In this document: piece by piece, positions 17,145 to 25,307 of the stretch | How positions within the stretch are numbered: the stretch's first letter is position 1 | How the letters are laid out: every line of letters starts with the position of its first letter | Assembly: GCF_900101955.1 (NCBI RefSeq) | Contig: NZ_FNAQ01000001.1 | Location: 186,001 to 250,000 of the forward strand | Direction: 5' to 3' | DNA from: Desulfuromonas thiophila | GTDB lineage: Bacteria > Desulfobacterota > Desulfuromonadia > Desulfuromonadales > Desulfuromonadaceae | DNA: 64,000 nt | Program-made: the position numbers and the translations under genes | The notes under the pieces: generated by a model | Told to the model about the DNA's origin: nothing | What the model saw: only the letters and a program-made list of their open reading frames with translations | Databases searched by the model: none

Positions 17145-17275
17145 GTGGCGCCCATGGCTGGGCGATCAAAATCAATCCTTGCTCAATAATCAATAATAGA
17201 TTTATTTTGTGAGCAGGACGGAAAGTGCCTGTTCGGCTGGCGTTGTTGAAAAAGCCCCGGCCGGAATTTTTCCAA
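17145..17275 (+). repeat. Structured intergenic repeat, copy 1
   Basis: Begins 11 bases after the stop of the eIF2B-like gene and runs in the same direction. It shares long blocks with a second copy at 28970-29099 (opposite strand of the window): GCGCCCATGG-TGGGC, CAAAATCAATC-TTGCTC, GAGCA-GACG and GTTGAAAAAGCCC. Three inverted pairs can be drawn: GCCCATGG/TGGGC, TTGCTCA/TGAGCA, and a GTTGAAAAAG arm with a decayed partner ending TTTTTCC. I know of no named family that it clearly matches. Confidence 0.75.
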
Positions 17276-17325
17276 TATTCCGCTAATTTCCCTCTGCCTC
17301 TTTGTCGAGGGGCAGTGTCTGTCAC

Positions 17326-17361
17326 AGCAACGCCCCGACGATTTTACGTCGGGGCGTTGCT
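17326..17361. terminator. 15-bp perfect hairpin between convergent genes
   Basis: AGCAACGCCCCGACG (17326-17340) pairs without mismatch with 17347-17361 across the loop ATTTTA. It lies between the 3' ends of a plus-strand operon and the minus-strand M24 peptidase gene, which ends at 17394. The T tract after it is poor on both strands (GTTTGTG on the plus strand), so termination strength is uncertain. A related stem, CAACGCCCC, is used at 62680-62709. Confidence 0.6.
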
Positions 17362-17393
17362 GTTTGTGTCGTCCGGCTTGCGGGCAGGGCGGT

Positions 17394-18587
17394 TCAGGCG
17401 ACGGCAAGCAGGCCGGGATGGTTGCCGGTCAGACAGCGGCCGCCCTGCGGTGTGACAACAAAGGTGTTCTCGGTGCCGACCATGCCGATACCGGGGATGC
17501 CTTTTTTTGGCTCCAGTGCCAGTACCATGTTTTCCTGCAGCGGTTCATCGAAGCCCTTGGCCAGAACCGGCCATTCGTCGATGTGCAGGCCGATGCCATG
17601 GCCGAGAAAGCGGGCCTGCCGTTCGCCGAAACCCATGAAGTTTTGCAGGAAATCATTATCCAGCGCGGCCGTGATGCGGCCATAGATCTGTGAGGGAATG
17701 GCGCCCGGTTTCAGCAGGGCGGCCGTTTCATCCTGAATGGCGACACAGCGCCGGTGGGCTTCGATAGCCGCGGCCGGCAGCTGGCCACGGAAGACGTAGG
17801 TGAGGGTTTTGTCGGTGTGGTAACCGTCGACGCCGCAGCCGATATCGACAAAGACCAGATCGCCGGCGCGCAGCAAGCGTTGACGACTGCCCAGCAGGGG
17901 CACGGCCGGGCTCATGCCGAAGTTGCCGCCAGGGCCGTCGAAGGAGGTGGGGTAGATGGAGCTTTCGCCAAAGCAGATGTGGCCGAGCAAAACCTCGGTA
18001 TCGTGCATGCCGAAGCGGGCGATGCCGTGATGGCCTTCCTCCACCATTACAGGATACAGAGCGCTGGCGAATTCGGCCTCGCTCATGCCTTCGCGCAGCA
18101 GGCCAGGCACGCGCTGTTCGAGAATACGCTGGTGAATACGGCCCGATTCCTCCAGCCGCTCCAACTCGTAAGCGCTCTTGACGGCGCGGGTGGCGGCCAG
18201 CGACAGATCAGCGCTGGCAAACTGGCGGAAGCCGAAATGCTTGTTGAGGCGCTGATAGACGGCCAGGGGGACACGCTCGCTTTCCAGATGGACGGTTTCC
18301 GGCACGCTGGTTAATGCGGCGGCCAGGTCGCGGTAGCTGCCCATTGGGCGGATGTCGCCGAACAGCGATTCATCCTCGGCCCGCTGCAGGCTGCGGCGCA
18401 CCCAGTAGCTCGCGGCTGTGTCACGCGGAATCAGTACCAAGCCGTCCTGCATGGTGCCGGTCAGATAGAATTGGTTGATTTTGCTGGTAACGATCAGCAG
18501 ACGCCAGTCGGGGCAATCCTGCTCAAGACGCTGACGCAGCCGCTGCATGCGGCTGTCGAGTTCGGTGCGGGGAACCTTGGCGAACAT
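17394..18587 (-). CDS. M24 family metallopeptidase (Xaa-Pro aminopeptidase/dipeptidase type)
   Basis: A 397-residue cytosolic protein with a creatinase-like N-terminal domain (about 1-160) and a pita-bread peptidase domain (about 165-390). The five dinuclear-metal ligands are visible in order: Asp in VFVDIGCGVDG, Asp in YHTDKTLTY, His in FLGHGIGLHIDEWP, Glu in VLALEPKKGIPG and Glu in VGTENTFVV. Such enzymes cleave Xaa-Pro bonds or dipeptides. I chose ATG at 18587 because GGAGAG precedes it and the longer frame has no sequence resembling the family. It is divergent from the diguanylate cyclase gene. The exact substrate is not predictable. Confidence 0.9.
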   Translation of the reverse strand: MFAKVPRTELDSRMQRLRQRLEQDCPDWRLLIVTSKINQFYLTGTMQDGLVLIPRDTAASYWVRRSLQRAEDESLFGDIRPMGSYRDLAAALTSVPETVHLESERVPLAVYQRLNKHFGFRQFASADLSLAATRAVKSAYELERLEESGRIHQRILEQRVPGLLREGMSEAEFASALYPVMVEEGHHGIARFGMHDTEVLLGHICFGESSIYPTSFDGPGGNFGMSPAVPLLGSRQRLLRAGDLVFVDIGCGVDGYHTDKTLTYVFRGQLPAAAIEAHRRCVAIQDETAALLKPGAIPSQIYGRITAALDNDFLQNFMGFGERQARFLGHGIGLHIDEWPVLAKGFDEPLQENMVLALEPKKGIPGIGMVGTENTFVVTPQGGRCLTGNHPGLLAVA

Positions 18588-18892
18588 GGACTCTCCTCTG
18601 CTATTGCTGTGGCGGGTAAACGGAAACCTTGTTTTATCGACTCGGCAGCATACCTCAGAACGGGGGCGAAGCCCAACCGCGAAATGCGCCCATTGAGGAG
18701 CTGAACACAGCAGGTCGGCAGCGCAGCTTTTTTGCAACGAATCGATCATTCTGGCCGGTGATTTGCACATCGTCGACATTATGCGGCTATGCCGATGTTT
18801 TTATGTCTTAAGGCGGAGAATGGCGGGCGAAACCGGCGGGAACACCAGACCCTGGTAATCCGGCGGCAGCAGGGCTGTGGAGGGAGGAGAAT
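18588..18892. other. Intergenic region between divergent M24 peptidase and GGDEF genes
   Basis: About 305 bp with no convincing gene. It must hold both promoters. Short open frames here lack ribosome sites and family features. The small hairpin ACCAG-ACC-CTGGT lies near 18843-18855, shortly before the GGDEF ribosome site GGAGGGAGGAG. I see no clear sigma-70 pair, riboswitch or operator. Confidence 0.5.
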
Positions 18893-19771
18893 ATGGCACT
18901 TCTGGCGGATTTTCTGGTTCTGGCCGGCAGCCTGTTGCTGTTGCTGGCGCTGGTTCCATTGGGTTACATGCGACGACGTCTGCCGCCGGGCGCCAATCGC
19001 ATGGCCTGGATGTTCCTGTCGGGTCTGATTCTGCTATTTTTTGCCGGCTATCTGGGCTATGCCGTCCTGGCCTGGAACCGGGCCGAGCACTGGGCTGACC
19101 TGGTGGTGCCGGCTGTCTTCTTTTTTGGCGCGGTCTTTGTCTTGGTGGTCTGCTGGCTGTCGGCCAAAACCGCCGACGATGTGATGCGGCTGTGTCATCT
19201 GGAGCATGAAATTATTACCGATCCGCTGATGGGTATCTATAACCGTCGTCACCTGGATCGGTGTTTGCGGCAGGAAGCCACCAAAAGCCGCCGTTACGGA
19301 CTGCCGCTGTCGGCCATGTTGATCGATGTGGACCATTTCAAAAAGGTCAACGACACCTATGGTCATGCCGTCGGCGACCGGGTGCTGCAGGCGCTGGCGC
19401 AGACCATCAAGGGCAGTGTGCGTGACTTCGACCTGGTGTTTCGCTATGGCGGCGAGGAGTTGGTGGTGCTGTTGCCCTATACCGAAGGCCAGGGTGCCAT
19501 GGTGTTGGCGGAACGGCTATGTCATTGGCTGGCCGATCGCTGTCTGGTCGGCAGGGACGAGCAACTCGGCTGTCCTGATCTGCGTGTGACCATCAGTATC
19601 GGTGTGGCCACCTTTGTGCCGACACAGGAGGAGGAAGGTCAATTGATGGCGCGTGCCGATGCGGCCCTCTATCAGGCCAAGCAGGCGGGCCGCAATCGGG
19701 TAGTCTACGCGGCGCCACCGGCTGTTGTGCCGCCAAGGGCGGCACAAACGGAGGCTGACGCGACGGACTGA
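18893..19771 (+). CDS. Membrane-anchored diguanylate cyclase (GGDEF)
   Basis: Makes c-di-GMP from two GTP. The 292-residue protein has three predicted helices (about 4-24, 38-60 and 69-90), a short linker and a GGDEF domain (about 105-275). The active-site motif is GGEEL (186-190), a permitted variant, and metal and substrate residues are present in LIDVDHFKKVNDTYGH. The product-inhibition site RxxD is intact as RDFD (177-180), exactly five residues before the motif, so feedback control is likely. The short membrane part has no recognisable sensor domain. The gene stands alone, with a strong GGAGGAGA ribosome site and a structured terminator downstream. Confidence 0.93.
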   Translation: MALLADFLVLAGSLLLLLALVPLGYMRRRLPPGANRMAWMFLSGLILLFFAGYLGYAVLAWNRAEHWADLVVPAVFFFGAVFVLVVCWLSAKTADDVMRLCHLEHEIITDPLMGIYNRRHLDRCLRQEATKSRRYGLPLSAMLIDVDHFKKVNDTYGHAVGDRVLQALAQTIKGSVRDFDLVFRYGGEELVVLLPYTEGQGAMVLAERLCHWLADRCLVGRDEQLGCPDLRVTISIGVATFVPTQEEEGQLMARADAALYQAKQAGRNRVVYAAPPAVVPPRAAQTEADATD

Positions 19772-19814
19772 ACGCTGGCGGCGACGCGGTTGCCGGACCG
19801 ACAGGAGTGCTGAG

Positions 19815-19884
19815 CGCCTGAAGACGGTGAGATTCTGCTGGAGGGTTGTTGCCTCCCGGCAATCGGCTGACTTCAGGCGTTTTT
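19815..19884 (+). terminator. Nested hairpin terminator after the GGDEF gene
   Basis: CGCCTGAAG (19815-19823) pairs with CTTCAGGCG (19871-19879) around an inner stem GGAGG/CCTCC (19840-19844 with 19852-19856), followed by TTTTT. It is unusually large for a terminator. Its right arm overlaps the last codons of nqrM on the opposite strand, so terminator and coding sequence share bases. Confidence 0.65.
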
Positions 19885-20154
19885 GCTGTTCTGGGGTGGC
19901 TCGTTGAGCCCCGCCAGCAGCTGGCGGTACTGTTCGGGATTCTGTTGAGGACAGATGACCTCGATGGTTGGGCTGTTGTCGCAGCTGGCGTCGCTGTCCT
20001 CGCGGCCGCAGGTGCATTTAAGGTCGGCCAGACGGGGGTCCTTGCTGGCGCTTGAACAGGTTCCGCTGATGCCGGGTCGCTTGAACAGAATACCGAGAGA
20101 GAGGCCCAAAAAGGCCAGCAAAAAGATCAGCAGGGCCGGTAGTAGCAGTTTCAT
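19873..20154 (-). CDS. nqrM: Na+-NQR maturation protein NqrM
   Basis: A 93-residue protein with one N-terminal membrane helix (about 3-24) followed by a Cys-containing soluble tail: C33 (SGTC), C47 and C49 (KCTC) and C58. This layout and the GILFKRPGISG segment match NqrM, formerly DUF539. In Vibrio it is needed to insert the iron centre held by NqrD and NqrE. I chose ATG at 20154, preceded by GAGGA, rather than a longer frame with a proline-rich extension. Location at the end of the nqr-apbE cluster supports the call strongly. Second-position residues differ from the GSCGG of better-known NqrM proteins. Confidence 0.82.
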   Translation of the reverse strand: MKLLLPALLIFLLAFLGLSLGILFKRPGISGTCSSASKDPRLADLKCTCGREDSDASCDNSPTIEVICPQQNPEQYRQLLAGLNEPPQNSKNA

Positions 20155-20265
20155 ACGGATTCCTCGGGGCAAAGGGTTGAGGGTGCGGGCTGGTTGCCTG
20201 CGCCAGGAATTATATGCCATTGACGGGCGGCCAGTGCCCGTGGAATTGAGCGGGACGTTGTTGTT

Positions 20266-21306
20266 TTATTGCGCCGCGAGGTATTTGTCAAATCGGCTGC
20301 TGCGCCGGCTGGTGAAGCTGTCGCCGTCTTTTACCAGCATGTAGACGGCCAGATCAAGCTCCTCGGCCAGAGCCATGCCGGCTTCCGGCCCCAGCACCAT
20401 CAGTGCCGTGGCGTAGCCATCAGCCATCATGCAGGAGTCGTGCAGGACTGAAACCGAGGCCAGCCGGTGCTCAATGGGATAGCCGGTGCGGGGATCGATG
20501 GTGTGGGAGTAGCGTTTGCCATCCTGCTCGAAATAGTTGCGGTAATCGCCGGAGGTAGCCATGGCGGTTGTGGTCAGGTGCAGAATCTTCTGGGCGACCC
20601 GGCCGCTGACATCCGGGCGCTCGATGGCGATGTTCCAGGGTTGCTGACCCGGTTTGTGCCCCCGGGTGCGGATTTCGCCACCGATTTCGACCATGTAGTT
20701 GTGATAACCCAGCTGTTCCAGCAGCTGGGCCACTGCATCGACGCCGTAGCCCTTGGCGATGGCTGACAAGTCGAGGGCCAGCTCCTTGCCAGCTTTGAGC
20801 AGGGCCGGGGGATCGTCGCGCAGCTGCAGCCTGTCATGGCCAAGGGCGCTGCGCAATCGGGTTATTTCTTTTGCGTCCGGCATGTGCTGCAGATTGATGG
20901 TTGGCCCGAAGCCCCACAGATTGACCAGCCTGCCGACGGTGATATCGAAGGCGCCATCGCTTTGCTTGCTGATTTGCTGGGCAGCCTTGAGAACGCCGAA
21001 GGTTTCGGGCGACAGCGCGAACCATTGATGAGCCGGCGTCTGGTTGATCCGGCTCAGCTCCGAGGCTGGCCGATAGGTCGACATCAGGTCGTTGATGTGT
21101 TCCAGGCAGCCATCAATCCGGTCGCGTAACTGTTCACTGTCGGCCGCCATCTGGTCGGCGACCAGACGGATGCTGTAGCTGGTGCCCATGGTTTTACCAT
21201 TCAGGCTCAGAATGACGTTGTCGTGCAGGGTCTCGGGCTGGAACAGGCGCGGCCCGACCAGCAAGGCACCGAACAGCAGCAGAAGCAGCACAAGGGGGCG
21301 TTTCAT
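20266..21306 (-). CDS. apbE: FAD:protein FMN transferase ApbE
   Basis: Attaches FMN through a phosphodiester bond to threonines of NqrB and NqrC. The 346-residue protein has an N-terminal hydrophobic helix (residues 4-20) without a lipobox cysteine, so it is probably an anchored or secreted periplasmic enzyme. Family motifs are NGKTMGTSYSIRL near the start, LDLSAIAKGYGVD, EIGGEIRTRG, TSGDYRNYFEQDG and SHTIDPRTGYPI. The start at 21306 follows GGAGA. It lies between nqrM and a ferritin-like gene; a terminator upstream suggests a separate promoter. Presence of its two target threonine motifs in NqrB and NqrC in this window completes the pathway. Confidence 0.93.
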   Translation of the reverse strand: MKRPLVLLLLLFGALLVGPRLFQPETLHDNVILSLNGKTMGTSYSIRLVADQMAADSEQLRDRIDGCLEHINDLMSTYRPASELSRINQTPAHQWFALSPETFGVLKAAQQISKQSDGAFDITVGRLVNLWGFGPTINLQHMPDAKEITRLRSALGHDRLQLRDDPPALLKAGKELALDLSAIAKGYGVDAVAQLLEQLGYHNYMVEIGGEIRTRGHKPGQQPWNIAIERPDVSGRVAQKILHLTTTAMATSGDYRNYFEQDGKRYSHTIDPRTGYPIEHRLASVSVLHDSCMMADGYATALMVLGPEAGMALAEELDLAVYMLVKDGDSFTSRRSSRFDKYLAAQ

Positions 21307-21322
21307 GATCTGTCTCCATCGG

Positions 21323-21355
21323 AAAAAAGGGCCACGTTGCAGCAACGTGGCCCTT
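21323..21355 (-). terminator. Terminator after the nqr and ferritin-like genes
   Basis: AAGGGCCACGTTG pairs with CAACGTGGCCCTT around a CAG loop, and on the minus strand the stem runs straight into a TTTTTT tail (21323-21328). It follows the ferritin-like gene by about 130 bp and precedes apbE, so nqr transcripts should end here and apbE-nqrM would need its own promoter or read-through. Confidence 0.88.
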
Positions 21356-21483
21356 GTCTGTCGCGGATGAATCTCTGGCTGACGGAATTGCCTCTCGGTC
21401 AACGCCCGACCGATCTCTCTTCCCCGCTGAAAGCGCGAGGGTGAGGTACCGGAGAGGCTGTTGTTGAACAAAGAAGGCAGGAA

Positions 21484-21939
21484 TCACATATCCTGCAGGC
21501 CCAGCGCCATGCGGGCCTTGACGTGTTTTTCCTGTTCTTCCATCTGCAGCAGGCTTTCAAAGATTTCACGTACCTCCGCCGTGGTGGCTTTATCGAGGAC
21601 GGCCTTGTAGGAATTGATCAGGCATTCGTCGATCTTGGCGCCAATGGCGAGGATTTCATCGGTGGTGACGTTTTTGTCGTAGTTCAGGCTGTTGAGAGGC
21701 TCAAACGTACAGGCTTGTTGGGCGAATTGATACCAGGTGTCCATGGCCTTGCGGGTGATGCTGGTTTCGTAGTCGGACAGGGCCCGCTCAAGGTGCTTCT
21801 CGTGGCGGGCAAGGTAGTCCAGCAGCAGCTTGACACGCGGCTGGTCGGAGGTGTCGCACAGTTGCTGGTAAAACTCACTGGCCTTGCGGTGAAAATCGCG
21901 GGCGTGCTGAATAAATTCCTTGGCTTGTCCGTAGGGCAT
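21484..21939 (-). CDS. Ferritin-like helical protein (rubrerythrin-type)
   Basis: A 151-residue, cytosolic, nearly all-helical protein. Two similar stretches, ARHEKHLERAL (44-54) and MEEQEKHVKARMAL (133-146), resemble the metal-ligand helices of the ferritin-like superfamily, in which Glu and His bind a di-iron centre. Additional acidic residues occur in SEFYQQLCD near the N terminus. There is no rubredoxin domain. A strong ribosome site, AAAGGAGG, precedes the ATG. It lies about 100 bp downstream of nqrF and ahead of the terminator, so it probably belongs to the nqr transcript. A role in iron supply or oxidative protection of Nqr is possible but only inferred. I do not recognise a named family. 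Confidence 0.7.
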   Translation of the reverse strand: MPYGQAKEFIQHARDFHRKASEFYQQLCDTSDQPRVKLLLDYLARHEKHLERALSDYETSITRKAMDTWYQFAQQACTFEPLNSLNYDKNVTTDEILAIGAKIDECLINSYKAVLDKATTAEVREIFESLLQMEEQEKHVKARMALGLQDM

Positions 21940-21976
21940 GGGGCCTCCTTTTCTCGTCTGCTGCGCACCAGATGGA

Positions 21977-22015
21977 GCAACCGCCAGAGCTGCGGGCTGC
22001 AGAACTGGCGGTTGC
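21977..22015. repeat. 11-bp inverted repeat between nqrF and the ferritin-like gene
   Basis: GCAACCGCCAG (21977-21987) pairs with CTGGCGGTTGC (22005-22015) around 17 bases that can form a smaller CTGC/GCAG stem. No T tract follows on either strand. It could be a weak terminator or a processing or stability stem that sets different mRNA levels for the two genes. Confidence 0.5.
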
Positions 22016-22040
22016 CGTCATTGCATCAAAGTATAGCGGT

Positions 22041-23267
22041 TTAGCCGCCAAAGTCATCGAACATGATGTTTTCACGCTCGACGCCCTGCTCCATGAGCAT
22101 TTTGGTGACGGCATTGGCCATCATGGGAGGACCGCACATGTAGTATTCGCAATCTTCCGGTGCCTCGTGATCCTTGATGTACAGATCGTACATGACCTGA
22201 TGGATGAACCCGACCGGGCCGGTCCAGTTGTCTTCCGGCATCGGATCGGACAGGGCGCAGTACCACTTGAAGTTGGGGAAACGCTCCTGCAGGTCGTTGA
22301 GCTCGTCGACGTAGAACATTTCCTTGGCGCTGCGGGCGCCGTAGAAGTAGGTCATCTTGCGTTTGGTGTTCAGGCGCAGCAGCTGGTCGAGGATGTGTGA
22401 GCGCATCGGTGCCATGCCGGCGCCACCACCGATAAAGACCATCTCGTTGTCGGTCTCGCGGGCGAAGAACTCGCCGTAGGGGCCGGAAATGGTGACCTTG
22501 TCGCCGGGCTTGAGGTTGAAGATGAACGACGACATCTGGCCCGGAGGGGCATCCGGCGCGTTGGGCGGCGGCGGGCAGACGCGAACGTTGAGCATGATGA
22601 TGCCTTTTTCCAGCGGGTAGTTGGCCATGGAGTAGGCGCGCATGATCGGCTCTTTCACCACCGACTTGAAGCGCCACAGGTTGAACTTGTCCCAGTCCTC
22701 GCGATACTTCTCTTCAATGTCGAAGTCCGAGTAGGACAGCTCGTGGGCGGGCGCCTCGATCTGGATGTAGCCGCCGGCGCGGAAGTCGCAGTTTTCACCT
22801 TCGGGCAGCTGGACCACCAGTTCCTTGATGAAGGTGGCGCGGCCCTCGTTGGAGCGTACGGTGCATTCCCACTTCTTGATGTCGAACACCTCGGCCGGAA
22901 TGCCGAGTTTCATGTCCTGCTTGACGTTGACCTGGCAGGCCAGCCGCAGACCTTCGCGGGCCTGGCGCTTGTTGATGTGGCTGGTTTCAGTGGGCAGGAT
23001 GTCGCCGCCGCCCTCATAGACCTTGATGTGGCACTGACCGCAGGTGCCACCACCGCCGCAGGCCGAAGGGATGAAGATGCCCTTGTCGGCCAGCGCCCCC
23101 AGCAGCTTGCCACCCGGCTTGGTCGTGAGGGTCAGGTCTGGATTGTCGTTGATTTCGAATTTGATGTCACCACTGGGAACCAAGCTCTTGCGGGCTGCCA
23201 GGATAACGACAACCAGAGCAAGGATGATTCCGGTGAACATCACGGATCCTGCTATTACTAAGTCCAT
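22041..23267 (-). CDS. nqrF: Na+-translocating NADH:quinone reductase subunit F
   Basis: NqrF takes electrons from NADH into the complex. The 408-residue protein has one N-terminal membrane helix (about 3-24), a 2Fe-2S ferredoxin domain with C70, C76, C79 ([10 protein letters not shown]) and C111, and a ferredoxin reductase domain with RAYSMANY (FAD), [21 protein letters not shown] and YMCGPPMM (NADH). The cysteine numbers are those I recall for Vibrio NqrF. It ends the block nqrABCDEF. The C terminus [10 protein letters not shown] is typical. Confidence 0.96.
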   Translation of the reverse strand: MDLVIAGSVMFTGIILALVVVILAARKSLVPSGDIKFEINDNPDLTLTTKPGGKLLGALADKGIFIPSACGGGGTCGQCHIKVYEGGGDILPTETSHINKRQAREGLRLACQVNVKQDMKLGIPAEVFDIKKWECTVRSNEGRATFIKELVVQLPEGENCDFRAGGYIQIEAPAHELSYSDFDIEEKYREDWDKFNLWRFKSVVKEPIMRAYSMANYPLEKGIIMLNVRVCPPPPNAPDAPPGQMSSFIFNLKPGDKVTISGPYGEFFARETDNEMVFIGGGAGMAPMRSHILDQLLRLNTKRKMTYFYGARSAKEMFYVDELNDLQERFPNFKWYCALSDPMPEDNWTGPVGFIHQVMYDLYIKDHEAPEDCEYYMCGPPMMANAVTKMLMEQGVERENIMFDDFGG

Positions 23268-23299
23268 AGTATCAATCCTTTATTCAGTTTGCCGGAGCG

Positions 23300-23908
23300 T
23301 CAGAAGTGCAGTCCGGAGAACGCTTTGAAGGACATGGCAACCAGACCAACAATGATGAAGGTGATGCCGACGCCGCGCAGACCTTTGGGCACATCGCTGT
23401 AAACCAGTTTTTCACGGATACCGGCCAGCAGGCAGATGGCCAGAGCGAAACCGACACCGACACCGACACCGTAAACCGTACTTTCCACGATATTGTAATC
23501 GCGTTCGACCATAAACAGCGAAGCGGCCAGAATGGCGCAGTTAACGGTGATCAGCGGCAGGAAGATGCCCAGGGCGTTGTAAAGGGCGGGCACATACTTG
23601 TCGAGGGCCATCTCCAGAATTTGAACGATGGCAGCGATTACGCCGATATAGGTGATCAGGCCGAGGAAGCTCAGGTCCAGTTCCGGGTAGCCGGCCCAGG
23701 CCAAAGCCCCTTTTTTCAGCAGCAGGTTATAAAGGATATTGTTGACCGGTACGGTGACCAGCTCAACGGCGACGACCGCGATACCGAGCATGAAGGCGGT
23801 ATCGACCTTCTTCGACAGGGCGATGAAGGTACACATGCCGAGGAAGAAGCTCAGAGCGATGTTGTCGATGAAGACAGAGTTGAAAAATATCGTGAAATAA
23901 TGAGCCAT
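23300..23908 (-). CDS. nqrE: Na+-translocating NADH:quinone reductase subunit E
   Basis: Integral membrane subunit, 202 residues, six predicted helices, homologous to RnfA. NqrD and NqrE together hold an iron centre in the middle of the membrane through cysteines. Here C26 ([12 protein letters not shown]) and the cysteine in [10 protein letters not shown] occupy the expected places. [10 protein letters not shown] near the start and [13 protein letters not shown] later are family segments. It is 11 bp downstream of nqrD. NqrM, encoded at the end of the cluster, would load the iron. I see nothing unusual in length or motifs. Confidence 0.95.
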   Translation of the reverse strand: MAHYFTIFFNSVFIDNIALSFFLGMCTFIALSKKVDTAFMLGIAVVAVELVTVPVNNILYNLLLKKGALAWAGYPELDLSFLGLITYIGVIAAIVQILEMALDKYVPALYNALGIFLPLITVNCAILAASLFMVERDYNIVESTVYGVGVGVGFALAICLLAGIREKLVYSDVPKGLRGVGITFIIVGLVAMSFKAFSGLHF

Positions 23909-23919
23909 GATATCGGTTC

Positions 23920-24537
23920 CTATTCTTCTTGGAGTTCAGGCTTCCAGGTGCGCAACGCCCAGATGATGAAGCCGATCAGGAAGAAAGCGCTGGGAGCGAG
24001 CAGCATCAGGCCGTTGGTGACGTACCAGCCGCCATCGTTGGTCGGGCTGAGGATCGTCAGGCCAAAGATTTTACCAGAGCCGAACAGTTCGCGTACGAAA
24101 CCGACCAGCAGCAGTACCAGGGAGTAGCCCAGGCCGTTGCCGATACCGTCAAGAAAGCTCTCGTAAACCGGGTTTTTCATGGCATAGGCCTCGGCACGGC
24201 CCATGACGATGCAGTTGGTGATGATCAGACCGACGTAAACCGACAGGGCCTTGCTCATTTCGTAGGCGAAGGCCTTGAGCATCTGATCGACGATGATGAC
24301 CAGGGTAGCGATGATGGTCATCTGCACGATGATGCGGATGCTGTTGGGAATATGGTTGCGGATGGCGCTGACGCCGGCATTGGAGAAGCCGGTGACCAGG
24401 GTTACAGCGATGGACATGGTCAGGGCGGTGGACATTTTGTTGGTGACCGCCAGGGCCGAGCAGATTCCCAGAATTTGCAGCGCGATGGGATTGTTCTTCA
24501 GCAACGGATCCAGCAGCGCGTCTTTAGCTTTAGCCAT
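23920..24537 (-). CDS. nqrD: Na+-translocating NADH:quinone reductase subunit D
   Basis: Integral membrane subunit, 205 residues, six helices, homologous to RnfE. The iron-ligand cysteines appear as C26 in [12 protein letters not shown] and in [28 protein letters not shown] is the typical N-terminal stretch and [13 protein letters not shown] is typical of the later loop. The gene follows nqrC with a two-base gap, so translation is probably coupled. It works with NqrE as the central electron-transfer core. Confidence 0.95.
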   Translation of the reverse strand: MAKAKDALLDPLLKNNPIALQILGICSALAVTNKMSTALTMSIAVTLVTGFSNAGVSAIRNHIPNSIRIIVQMTIIATLVIIVDQMLKAFAYEMSKALSVYVGLIITNCIVMGRAEAYAMKNPVYESFLDGIGNGLGYSLVLLLVGFVRELFGSGKIFGLTILSPTNDGGWYVTNGLMLLAPSAFFLIGFIIWALRTWKPELQEE

Positions 24538-24539
24538 GA

Positions 24540-25307
24540 TTAACCTCTCTTCGCTTTCAGATTGGCAAGGTATTTGCCGAATCCACTATCCGAGAACCAG
24601 TAACGCACGACACCCTGGACCTTGCTGCCGGTGACGGTGGCGCCGGCCAGGCCGTCGATGGTGGTGGCGGCATCCGCCGCATTGGGATCGTACTTGCCGT
24701 TTTTGACCACCTTGATGGCCACGGCGCCGCTGTTGTCAAAGATCTGTTTGCCGGGCCACTGAGCCTTCCAGCGGGGGTTATCGATCTCGGCGCCCAGACC
24801 CGGTGTTTCGGCGTGCTGAAAGAAGGTCAGACCCTTGACGGTGCTGCCGTCGGCGGCCACAGCGATGTAGCCGAGCATCGGGCCCCACATGCCGGCGCCA
24901 CGGATGGGCAGAACCACGCCGCCATCCTTGGTCAGATAAACCTTGGCGTATTTGACCTGATTGGCGATGCCGGCTTCATTGCCTTCGGGGGCTTTGATGA
25001 CCATGTCGGCCATGTCGAGGGCCTCGCGATCGTCATAGGTCGCAACATCGACCGCATCGGTATAGTTGCCACTGGCCACGTCGACCACACGAGGTTCGAA
25101 GTTGTTGGCGAACAGTTCGTCGATATTGCCGCCTTTCATTTCTTCGCTGAAGCCTGCTGCGGCCAGCACGGTTTTGCGCACCTCCAGCTGTTTGTTGTAG
25201 GCTTCACGATCGATCCGGACGATGGCCGCCAGACACACCAGAACCGAACAGACCGCGCACAGCAGAAAGGCGACCAGAAAGGTTTTTACGATGGAGTCAT
25301 TAGACAT
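24540..25307 (-). CDS. nqrC: Na+-translocating NADH:quinone reductase subunit C
   Basis: Periplasmic FMN-carrying subunit anchored by one helix (about 8-31), 255 residues. Covalent FMN is expected at T224 in LAGATVTG, the target of ApbE. The RnfG/NqrC domain motifs [17 protein letters not shown] and [11 protein letters not shown] are present. I chose ATG at 25307 over a start ten residues earlier because that extension does not resemble NqrC. The start lies inside the last codons of nqrB (eight-base overlap), which implies coupled translation. Confidence 0.95.
   Translation of the reverse strand: MSNDSIVKTFLVAFLLCAVCSVLVCLAAIVRIDREAYNKQLEVRKTVLAAAGFSEEMKGGNIDELFANNFEPRVVDVASGNYTDAVDVATYDDREALDMADMVIKAPEGNEAGIANQVKYAKVYLTKDGGVVLPIRGAGMWGPMLGYIAVAADGSTVKGLTFFQHAETPGLGAEIDNPRWKAQWPGKQIFDNSGAVAIKVVKNGKYDPNAADAATTIDGLAGATVTGSKVQGVVRYWFSDSGFGKYLANLKAKRG

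Noticed and set aside
23306-24127. 273-codon plus-strand frame over nqrE and nqrD
   Set aside because: Asp/Gln/Gly-rich antisense shadow without ribosome site; crosses two real genes.
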